64,000 bases of DNA from Gloeopeniophorella convolvens (lineage: Eukaryota > Basidiomycota > Agaricomycetes > Russulales), in contig WTXD01000005.1 in assembly GCA_022496205.1 (NCBI GenBank), positions 868,001 through 932,000 on the forward strand. Reading direction: 5' to 3'. Below are positions 34,555 to 44,087 of this stretch, piece after piece. The notes beneath the pieces were generated by a model that worked only from the letters and a program-made list of their open reading frames with translations, made no database searches and was not told the origin of the DNA. How positions within the stretch are numbered: position 1 is the first letter of the stretch; each line of letters opens with the position of its first letter. The position numbers and the translations under genes are program-made.

Positions 34555-36384
34555 ATGGGGCTGTGGTCGGATGTGGTCCTCTCTTGCTTGGTGATTGCAG
34601 CTACCGTCGCGCGACCCCCCGCGTCACCACCTGGTGGCCTTTCCCAGGCGGTCTATCAAGTATCAAACGGCTTAGGCGATTCATACCTGGATTGGGAATC
34701 GCCGCCGCACCTGGACTCCACCCACAACCTCTTATTCTACAGCGTCAGCGGGCTGCTCCAGCGGTGGTCTAATACCCTTCGTAGGAACGGTGCGTTACAC
34801 TGCATCAGAAGCAGGAATGCCGATTTCCATACCACAACTATAGGTCATAGCGTCGTCCCGGCGACCATTCCTGCTGGCACAATTCTCTACCACGGGCGTA
34901 CAAATGGCCAAATCCCAAACGTACCCGAGTGGTACGCGTTCGATTTCGAGCACAGCTATCTGTTCTGCCGTGGGCCCTGCTTTGTGATCACACTGCAAGC
35001 GAAGCGGGACCTTCGCCTGGTGTACTTTGATGGCTCAAGCGCAGCCAAGATGGATGACGGGCCCATGGATTCCCAAGACGTCGTGGCGTGGGGCAAAATC
35101 CAACCGGAAAAGTCTTTCTCGGAACGGGAGCGCATCACCGCGTTGTGTAACTGGGGCAGGCAGTATGGTCTTGACGGCTTCGTCCGGATGGAGTTTCACT
35201 TGTGCGTCCTCTTCAATGCAAGTTGAGCCTGCTTCTCTTGGTACTTATTATGATCATGTTATCCCAGCGAGGTAATGTTGTGCGATGTGCTGGACGGCAT
35301 GGAGGTTGTTACGTTGCTCGAATCACTGCCGAAGAACATGACGAACACCCCTAAGCGTCGTCCCAAAGATCGCGACGATGGTCCACACAAGAAGCCTGCG
35401 CCCTTCCCGCATCCTCCTAGTGCTCCGTGGCCGCAACCCGGGCCACCACAGACCACGCCCCCATCCGGCTGGCGCGGTTCGCTTCCTGATGACCGTGTCA
35501 GCACATTCGAGGCCAATCTCGCAGGAAGCTGGCACGATCGCGCGCCTGGAGAAACGCGCGTGCACCTCGACTACGCGGGACTCGTCACGTTTTTCGACCC
35601 CACGCTCCGGAGCCTCGTCGACGCGCGGCACGGGAAGGACAGGTTGCGCCAGCGCCTGGCCGGCATCTCGCAGCACGACGTCGCGCGCGTGCACGCAGAG
35701 CTGCACACTGTGCTCACGCGCGGGCATGGTATCGGAAGTGGCGTCGACTGGGCCAGCATCGCGCGCATTGTGAAGGAGCGCTACGCAGGCCGCCTCGATT
35801 ACTTGCGCTATTTACTTTCGCCAAGCCCTGCATTCGCGGATGCGCTCGAACAAGCCGCCGCCGCGCGCGCGCAGCTGCTCGTCATGCTCGCACCGTATAT
35901 CACAACCGCCGACATACCGAGGCAGCTGCCCGCATCGGCGAACACAAGCTGGGCGGCACCAGTTGTGCACCGCTGTGCGACCACACAGACGTCGCGCTTG
36001 CCGTTGGGTCTATTTACTCCACAAAAAGCACGGATATACGCGGCAGTGGAGGGCACCCTGCGCGAGATATGCCGGCGGCTGGTGCTAGTGTGGGTGGAAG
36101 TGTTCGACGTCGAACAGGCAGAGGAAGCGGAGGCGGCTGAGGCTGTCAGCATCGGGTGGACACATATAGACGAGCTGATGACCTGGCTGGACTGGCCTTC
36201 GTGGGTCCGATGCGAGGGTGGCTGCGGCCCTGGGGTACGCACTCCGATTCTTCTCCTCTGCTTCTTCCGTAGCTGACCAGTTCAGCAGGAGGTTTGCTAC
36301 ATCCCTGAGTGGCCATTCTTAGACGGTGAGGATCCGTACGACATGACCCCTCGCTGCTGGTCACGCGAAATGGCTCAATTATAA
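34555..36384 (+). CDS. Secreted tandem-family protein, copy 3 (function unknown)
   Basis: Starts MGLWSDVVLSCLVIAATVAR (signal-peptide-like). Exon 1 includes LSQAVYQ and DWESPPHLDSTHNLLFYSVS. The second exon has HSIVPATIPAGTILYHGRTN (HSIV is HSVV in this copy), WYAFDFEHSYLFCRGPCFVI, LRLVYFDGSSAAKMDDGP, DSQDVVAWG and GLDGFVRMEFH. Intron 2 (about 35,202-35,268) precedes the Glu of EVMLCDVLDGMEVVTLL. A Pro/Arg linker then leads to GSWHDRAPGETRVHLDYAG, VTFFDPTLRSLVDARHGKDR, WASIARIVKERYAGRLDYL, QLLVMLAPYITTADIP, EGTLREICRRLVLVW and MTWLDWPSWVRCEGGC. The last exon reads EVCYIPEWPFLDGEDPYDMT. Closest to copy 4. The frame is clean. Confidence 0.8.
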
Positions 36385-36958
36385 TGTACTACCTAGAGAC
36401 GATGCAGTCGAGATCTAATAGAAGATGTACCTTGCTCGATTGCTGCTGTCACGTTAGCTGCTGCGCTTGCCCATGCAACACGGCTCGGAGGTGCGGTAGT
36501 ATATGTTGAGTATATGTTACGATAATTGGCAGGTTACTTCTGGCGTTCCGATATTGGGTCAGGCTGCAGCAGACCATCCGTGGTCGCTGTTGCAGCCCGC
36601 ATTGAACCGTGTGCCGCACTCCGGATGATTTGGCCTATTTGCCTGCCTGGGTTCCGTAGTGTAAGGAGACTTACGCTCACGAGGATCTGATCGTCAAAGT
36701 CCTCCGATGACCTGATAGGAGATTGATGAGCATGACAAACGCGGTTGATCGGACCAAGGCCGCCGTACGTTATCGCATCGCGCGTTATCTGATAACCATT
36801 GCTGCGCACACCCTTCGCATCACACGGCCGGTTATCGGACGCTCAGGCTTCTCTACCCTTGAACACTATGTATATACCGGCAGTCTACACATGGGATACC
36901 CAATCTGGGCCCACAACCCGTTGCTGCGCGCTCTACCTGCGCTCTCTGGACTACCACC
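36385..36958. promoter_or_regulatory. Spacer with copy 4 promoter
   Basis: No gene was found. A TATA-like run TATGTATATA at 36,867-36,876 lies about 85 bases before the copy 4 ATG and is a good core-promoter candidate. Confidence 0.5.
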
Positions 36959-38823
36959 ATGAAGATACGGCTGGTCTCGATCTTTTCATGCCTCCTGCTG
37001 ATGACCACAGCTGCGGGTGCACGGCCGCCATCAGTGTCGCCACCTGGCGACAACGGCGAGACCAAATGGCAGTCTTCCCAGGCAGTCTATCAAGCCCCAA
37101 GTGTTTTGGGTGGTTCAGGTTCATATCTGGACTGGGAATCGCCGCCCCATCCAAATTCCACCGACAACTTCTTGTTCAGCAGCGTCAGTGGACTGCTTCA
37201 GCGGTGGCCTAACACCCTCCGTAGAAACGGTGTGTCGTATTTCCCGTCAACACGAGGATAATGGGCGCTGATACTGCACCGCAGGCCACAGTATTGTCCC
37301 AGCGACCATTCCTGCTGGCACGATTCTCTACCACGGGCGCACGAATGGCCAGGTCCCAAGCGTGCCAGAGTGGTACGCGTTCGACTTTGAGCACGCACAT
37401 TTGTTCTGTCGCGGGCCCTGCTTCGTTGTTACTCTACAAGCGACACGGGACCTCCGCCTGGTATATTTCGATGGGTCAAGCGCAGCCAAAATGCCAGATG
37501 GACCTCTGGATTCGCAGGGCGTCGTCGCATGGGGAGAAGTCCTACCGGGAAAGTACTCCTCAGACCGGGAACGTATCGTGGCGCTGTGTGACTGGGGCAA
37601 GCAGTATGACCTAGATGGCTTCGTTCGAATGGAGTTCCACTTGTGGGTTGCATCTATGGCTATCTAGGACCGTCTTACCTGACACTCATCACGTCTTTCC
37701 AGCGAAGTCATGTTGTGTGATGTTCTAGACGGCATGGAGGTCGCCACTCTCCTCGAATTGCTGCCGGTAAACATGACACTGCCCCGGCGCAGGCGCCGTC
37801 CCAGGGACCCCGACGAAGACACACAGAAACCTATGCACTTCCAGCGGCCTCCAGGCGCCCCGTGGCCACAGCCACCGAAGCCTCCACCTGGTTGGCGTGG
37901 CTCGCTCTTCAGTGACCGCGCTGGCGCCTTCGAAGTCAACCTGGCAGGAAGTTGGCATGACCGCGCGCCCGGGGAAACGCGTGTGCACCTCGACTACACA
38001 GGGCTCGTCACGTTCTACGACCCGGCCCTCCAGAGCCTCGTCGACGCCCGATACGGGAAGGACCGGATACATCAACGATTGCTCGGCATCTCACAGCACG
38101 ATGTGCGGCGTGTACAGGCGGAACTGCGCGCCGTGCTCACGCGCGGAGAGGAGCCTAGAGCCGGCGTTGACTGGGCCAGCATTGTGCGCATTGTGACGGA
38201 GCGTTATGCGGACCGCCTCGAATATCTGCGTTATATACTCTCTCCAGAGGCCGCGTATGTAGATACACTCGAGCAGGCCGCTGCCGCGCGCGCGCAGCTA
38301 CTCGTCATGCTCGCGCCGTACATCACCACTGCCGACATGCCGCCGCAGCTACCTGCGTCAGGAAACACGAGCTGGGCAGCGCCGGTGGTGCACCGCTGCG
38401 CGACGACGCAGACATCGCGCTTGCCGCTGGGTCTCCTCACCCCACAGGAAGCGCGCATACATGCTGGAGTCGAAGGTACGCTGCGCGAGATATGCCGGCG
38501 GCTAATGCTGGTGTGGATGGAGATGTTCGACATCGAGGAGGCAGAAGAGGTGAGAGCGGCCAAGGCTGTCAGCGTCGGGCGGACGCACATGAACGAGCTG
38601 ATGAACTGGCTGGACTGGTCCGTATGGGTTCGATGCGAGGGCGGCTGCGGCCTCGGGGTGCGTAGTAGCTCCTTGCCCATTTCACCGGCACCATCGCTGA
38701 CCGATGTCATAGGAAGTTTGCTATATCCCAACGTGGCCTTTTGGGGAGAACGAGGATCCATATGACATGACCCCCCATTGTTTGTCGCGCGAAGGGGTTG
38801 CTCGTTTGTGCAAGCGTTTGTGA
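36959..38823 (+). CDS. Secreted tandem-family protein, copy 4 (function unknown)
   Basis: Starts MKIRLVSIFSCLLLMTTAAG, a strong signal-peptide-like sequence ending before ARPPS. SSQAVYQ and DWESPPHPNSTDNFLFSSVS mirror copy 3. After intron 1 come HSIVPATIPAGTILYHGRTN, WYAFDFEHAHLFCRGPCFVV and LRLVYFDGSSAAKM. Two usually constant residues differ: DSQG for DSQD, and YDLDGFVRMEFH for YGLDGFVRMEFH. Intron 2 precedes EVMLCDVLDGMEVATLL. The C-terminal half has GSWHDRAPGETRVHLDYTG, WASIVRIVTERYADRLEYL, QLLVMLAPYITTADMP and EGTLREICRRLMLVW. The last exon (38,711-38,823) reads EVCYIPTWPFGENEDPYDMT and PHCLSREG. The frame is clean. Confidence 0.8.
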
Positions 38824-39116
38824 CGCCACATCTAGAGGTGCTCAGAATATACACCATTTCATACTCTCGCGTGGCTTTGAGTTGCATGATCGGCCTTTCT
38901 CGGGACACGCGGTGTGCCAACATGATATACCCACAGGAACAGTGTGCGCCGGAACTTTCCGATGCTTCAACGAACCTAGTTGCATGCGGTTCGTTATCTG
39001 CACCACTGACTCGTTCCACGAACATCGGAGACACCCTGATCTACTTTTAAGCAAGTGCTAACAATATCAATGCGTGCTTTGGGACCCTTTGCAGCTGACG
39101 GCCACCACCCGCTACG
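38824..39116. other. Spacer between tandem copies 4 and 5
   Basis: 293 bases with no supported coding sequence; likely the promoter of copy 5. Confidence 0.4.
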
Positions 39117-41010
39117 ATGAGGGCGTGGGTAGCGTTACTTCCGTGCCTCCTACTGACAGCAAGCGCTGGCGCCTTCCCATCCGGGCCCTCGTCTCCTGAC
39201 AAAGTGCTCTACGATGGCTCTGAAACCTTGAGGCCATCCTCAGCGGCGCAAGTGCTCTTTGGGCCATCGCAGCTGGGGGAGATCCCAGTTTCCCAGACTG
39301 CGCAGGAGCTTGAAGCAAGCGCCGAGGACCCTGCGGATGACTCGTTTCTGGACTGGGAGCGGCCTCCGGACCCGGACGCCACAGATCACCACATATTCAA
39401 CGCTGCCAACTCGCTCTTGCAGCGATGGCCCAACATCCTCCGCAGAAACGGTGCGTGGCTGTCTTCTACCCACCACGTCCGAGGGTTATATATATATATA
39501 CCGTCTTGCAGGCCACAGCATCGTCCCGGCCACGATGCCCGCCGGGACGACGCTCTACCACGGGCGCACGAACGCCAAGTTCCCCACGATCCCCGAGTGG
39601 CTCGCGTTCGACTTTGAGCACGCGTACATGTTCTGCCGCGGGCCGTGCTACGTGCTCACCCTGCAGACGACGCGCGCCCTGCGCCTCGTCTACTTTGACG
39701 GGACGAGCGCGGGCAACATGCGCAACGGCACGCTCGACACGCAGGACGTCCTCCTCTGGGGCGCGCCGCGCCCGGACAAGTGGCTCGCGGAGTGGGAGCG
39801 CATCACCGCGCTGTGCGACTGGGGCCGCCCGCTCGGCCTCGACGGCTTTGTCCGGATGGAGTTCCACTTGTGCGTGCCGCCGCCGCCGTCGCCTTGATGA
39901 CAACTAACGACGACACCCCGCGCGCCCGCGCCGCAGCGAGGTGATGCTCTGCGACGTCAGCGCCGGCACGCGCACCGTCTCGCTGCTCGACCTCCTTCCG
40001 AAGAACACTACCGTCCCCCCGCCCCTGCCCGGCACCCCCCGGCGCCCGCCGCGCCCCCCAACCGACGCACCATGGCCCGACCCCCTCCCGCCGCAAACCG
40101 GGCCCCCGCCCGGCTGGCGCGGCTCGCTGCCCGACCGGCGCGCGGGGTACGAGGTGAACCTCGCGGGCAGCTGGCACGACCGCGCGCCGGGCGAGACGCG
40201 CGTCGTCCCGGACCCCGCCGGCCTGGTGACATTCTACGACCCCGCGCTCGCCAGCCTCGTCCCCGCGCGCCGCCGCCGCGGCGCGCTGCACCACCGCCTG
40301 CTCGGCGTCTCCCCCGCCGACGCCGCGCGCGTGCGCGCGGAGCTCGAGGACGTGCTGACCAGGCGCGCCGCGGGCAGCGGCGTCGACTGGCGCAGCGTGC
40401 TGCGCGGGGCGGCAGAGCGTTACGCGGGGCGCCTCGAGCACCTGCGCGCCGTGCTCACCCCGGGCGCCGGGTTCCCCGACGCGCAGGCGCAGGCGGCCGC
40501 CGCGCGCGCGCAGCTGCTCGTCATGCTCGCGCCGCACCTCACCACCGCCGACGTGCCCGGCACGGACGGCGCGTGGGCGGCGCGCGTCGTGCAGCGGTGT
40601 GCGGCGGCGGGGGTGCCGCGCGCGGCGGCGGCGTTCACGCCGCAGGAGGCGCGGCTCGCGCGCGCGCTCGGGGGCACGCTGCGCGAGGTGTGCCGGCGGC
40701 TCGTGCGCGTGTGGCGCGCGGCGTTCGACGTCGAGGGTGCGGGCGCGGCGCGGGCGCGGGAGGTGGTGAGCTTTGGGCGTGCGGAGGTGGACGCGCTCAT
40801 GGCGTGGCTCGACTGGCCCGAGTGGGTGCGGTGTGCGCCGGGGTGCGCGCTCGGGGTGCGTTGCTGTTCGGTCCGGGTGTGTGCGAGGCTGATGCGTGCG
40901 CGGCGCAGGAGCTGTACTACGTCCCGACGTGGCCGTTCAGGCCGGGCGACAACATGGACGACATGACGCCGCGCTGTCTTTCGCGCGAGGACATGATGGG
41001 CGTCTGGTGA
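39117..41010 (+). CDS. Secreted tandem-family protein, copy 5 (function unknown)
   Basis: Starts MRAWVALLPCLLLTASAGAF (signal-peptide-like). The linker before DWERPPDPDATDHHIFNAAN is longer than in the other copies. Intron 1 contains a TATATATATATA run (39,487-39,499). Next come HSIVPATMPAGTTLYHGRTN, LAFDFEHAYMFCRGPCYVLT, LRLVYFDGTSAGNM, DTQDVLLWG and LGLDGFVRMEFH. Intron 2 ends at about 39,937, before EVMLCDVSAGTRTVSLLDL. The third exon is much more GC-rich than in copies 1-4 and has GSWHDRAPGETRV, VTFYDPALASLVPARR, QLLVMLAPHLTTADVP, GGTLREVCRRLVRVW and MAWLDWPEWVRCAPGC. The last exon gives ELYYVPTWPFRPGDNMDDMT and PRCLSREDMMGVW. About 575 aa. Confidence 0.8.
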
Positions 41011-41194
41011 TGCACGCAACACGCGCAAGGACCAACATGCGATGTTTGTACAATGCGGGAGGGTGGAAAAATATACATACTACCTTACTCACTCGGATCC
41101 CGGCGGCGCAAGAAAATATGTACACAGAACACAGACACGGCCTAAGTACTATATATACACAGAGGGCAACGACAGACACGGAACCTCCCGCAGA

Positions 41195-41227
41195 TGATGA
41201 TGATGGTGGTGGTGGTGGTGGTGGTAT
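41195..41227. repeat. (GAT)n(GGT)n microsatellite
   Basis: About four GAT units followed by seven or eight GGT units in the short convergent spacer between tandem copy 5 and the phosphatase gene. Confidence 0.8.
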
Positions 41228-41256
41228 GAACATGATGACGTGGGTATGTATGCGGC

Positions 41257-43892
41257 TCACGGCTCGGCGAACGTGCTCTCGAGCCCGGCCTTGCTCACGC
41301 GCCGCTGCGGCTGCAGCGTCGTCTCGTCGACCGGCGCGCGGCGCGCATGGCGCCACCGCCCGCTCGCATCCATCACCTCGACCTCCTGCCCAATCGCCGC
41401 GCTGGCAGCGCGCGGCGGCTCGCCCACGCCCGTGCCCGCGCCGCCCCACGCGGGCGGCAGGCTCTCGCGCCCGTGCGCGCCGCGCCGGTGGTGCGCGTGG
41501 TGGTGCTCGTCCGCGTGGTCCGGGTCGGCCGACTGCGGGCCCTTGACGACGCCGCCCGACTTGCCGCCGAGCTCGGCCTCCTCAAAGTTCATGAGCTCCG
41601 AGACGAAGCCGATGTTCGGCGAGATGCCGCGCCGGCGCTCGAGCACGAACGTGTAGGCGCGCGAGAGCGTCCAGTGGTTCGCGTGGATCAGGTACGCCAT
41701 CACCGCCGTCACGGAGCGCGACTTGCCCGCCTTGCAGTGCACGTATGTTGGCGCCGAGTGCAGGCTTGCGTCGTCTGTGGGGGGCACGGGGCGTTAGCGC
41801 GCGCGCAGGGAGGGGGTGGGGGGCGCGCACCGAGGACCTCGCATGCCTCGCGCACGCCCTTGACGACGTTCTCCTCCTCGACCGTGTCGCGCATCGGGAT
41901 CTTGACGTACCGCTCGAAGCGCTGGCGCAGGTGCAGCCCGTGGTCGTCGTCGCACTCGGCGGCGATGTTGAGGATGCGGCGCACGCCGAGCCGCTCGAGC
42001 TCGCGCGCCTGCTCCTCTGTCGTGATCTCCGGGCCGAGGTACAGGAACTGCGGCAGGATCGTCGACACGGTGAACGCGGGAAGCGCCTCCTCCGTCTCGC
42101 TCGACGGCGGCGCGGACGCGGACAGCAGAGGTGAACTCGCGCCCGCGTCCGGGCGCGCGGTGCGGGGACTCGGCGGCAGCGGTGTGCGCAGGCCTGGCGA
42201 CGGCGGCGGGAGGAGGAACTCGCCATGGCGCGCGCTCGCGGGTGGCGTGTGATTCGAGTGCGCGAGCGTCAGGTGCGAAGGCGAGTGCGCGCGTGGCGAG
42301 GCGGGCGGTGGCGGCCAGAGCCCCGCGGACGGTGGCGCGGCGAGCGACGCAGAGCGCAGCGTGCGCACCTGAAGCTTGGGCGGGCCGAGCCGCTCGGCGG
42401 ACTTGGTATCGAGCTTGCGGAGGGCGGTGAGCGACGGCCGGCGGGGCGGCGGCGGGCGCGGGAAGACGGACTGGGAGGGCGGCGGGGAGGGCGAGGAGTC
42501 GGTGATGTTCCAGGAGGTGCTGCTCGTGTCGGCGGGCAGGATGTTGGCGAGCATCGGCACGGGCGACGCGCCGGCGCTGAACTCAATCTCTGGGAGCTTG
42601 TTGGAGCGCGCGGCGGTGGTCGTGTCGAGCTGGAAGAGGCCCGCCGCACCCTTCTTGGGTTTGGACGGGAGAAAGAGAGTGGGTGCTGGCGGGGGCGATA
42701 GCGTGATGGGGATTTGCTCTTCTTGCACGGTGTCGAGCGAGTTGGGGGCGGCGCCGGGCGAGGCGACGAATTGACTTAGCTCGGGGTGGGCGCGGGCGGC
42801 GAGCATGCCTCCCTCGAGGTAATCGGCTCGGCCGCGGAGGAGGAGCGGCGCAACGACGGGAAGCAGGGCCCATGATGTGACTTGGGCATTCGGCCTGTCC
42901 TGCGGGTTCATTTCCTCGTCATAGATAATCACGTCGCCGTCCCAGGGACCACCGGGAGACATGAGGGCATCCCAGGCGGCCTTGCAGGCCTCGGTGGTGA
43001 TGAACTGACGGAGGGCGTCGATGGAGCCAAAGCCGGCGCCGGGCTTGCGAGAGCGCTTGAGGATGAGGGAGGGGATGGCGAAGTTTATGCTACATTTGAT
43101 GTGTGAGCCGAGGTAGGCGGCGGCGGGGCGGGTATCGATGAGGAGGGGGCGGGTGGGCTGGCGGAGGCGGGTGGCGAGAGTGGCAGGGTCGAGCGGGCGG
43201 GCGGGAGTGCGAGGTGGGTCGAGGCTGGGGCGATCGAGGGCAGCGGGACCGATGTAGTGTGCGCTAAATGGGGGAGACCTTGGGTCTGATGTAGGGGTAT
43301 AGTAGATGCTGGGGGATGCGATGCTGGACGCGGGGCTGGATGAGCGGGCCTGGGTAAAGTCAGACCAATTCGAGGCGGAGGAGAGAGGACGGGAGGGAGA
43401 ATGGGGCGGGGAGGGGGAAACGGCGATGGGGCGGAGGCGGAGGTTCTTCTGGACGCTGCGACGTAGCTGCTCGAGGACGGCTAGCTGGTTGGAGATATCA
43501 TCTGGTGTCCTGAGCTGGTCAGAATCGGCCTCGGCGGCTGCGCCGTAGGCGGAAAAGGCGGAGAGGGGAGTGGCGTAGAGGGGAGAAGTGGGTGGAGTGA
43601 AACGGTGGGCGAGCGAGTGGTGATCGATGTCGTCGAGGGGAGTGTCGAGCTCGATGAGGGCGGCGGTGGTTGCGGGGCGCTTTGTGGGCGGGTTGAGAGC
43701 GAGTGTTGGAGGGCGGGCGCGCTTTGTCTGTGCGGCGATAGAGGAGCGGGCAGCGGAGCCGACGACGGCCGAGCCGTTCATCATGCGGGCGAGCGGCGGG
43801 CGACGACTGCGACGAGCGGAGCGGCGAGACAGTCGACTGAAGTCGACTGAGGTCGACAACTCGCTCCAGCGAACGGGGCTGTGCTCTGTCAT
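41257..43892 (-). CDS. Dual-specificity (MAP kinase-type) protein phosphatase with N-terminal rhodanese-like domain
   Basis: Two exons. The long first exon starts MTEHSPVRWSELSTSVD and has a Ser/Pro-rich region. A rhodanese/CH2-like domain follows (LLIDTRPAAAYLGSHIKCSI.. to GDVIIYDEEMNPQ, about 43,180-42,890), then a second low-complexity linker. The phosphatase domain (about 42,085 onward) reads VSTILPQFLYLGPEITTEEQ, LGVRRILNIAAEC and VKIPMRDTVEEENVV, the last with the candidate general-acid Asp. One intron (about 41,777-41,830) precedes SLHSAPTYVHCKAGKSRSVT, holding the Cys-x5-Arg signature HCKAGKSRS. A C-terminal tail ends LESTFAEP. The architecture resembles fungal MAP kinase phosphatases (Msg5/Pmp1 class); the substrate kinase is not determinable. 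The rhodanese domain lacks an obvious catalytic loop and is probably for docking. Confidence 0.9.
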
Positions 43893-44087
43893 ACGTCCCG
43901 TGATTATCCTCCCTGCTAATTAATTACTGTAAGTATCTGCAGTCATCGACCGTCGACCAGCCAATTTCTGATCCAATTTCTGATCCAAACTATTTTGATT
44001 TTTTTGAGGGGGCGTGGGAATGTAATTAGACTCCGACGTTCCTGTCTTGGAATCGGGCGGCGGGAGAGCAAACCTCAGCACCTCGCC
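43893..44087. promoter_or_regulatory. Divergent promoter between the phosphatase and DEF1-like genes
   Basis: 195 bases between opposed start codons. Contains TAATTAATTAC (43,917-43,927), a partial tandem duplication (CCAATTTCTGATCCAATTTC, about 43,961-43,982) and a T run before GAGGGGGCG. Confidence 0.5.

Noticed and set aside
39803..40537. 244-codon minus-strand ORF over tandem copy 5
   Set aside because: Antisense shadow of the very GC-rich exon 3; the plus frame carries all family motifs.
40072..41010. 312-codon plus-strand ORF in the other frame of copy 5
   Set aside because: Nearly all Ala/Arg/Gly/Pro, no family motif; produced by the GC-rich codon pattern.
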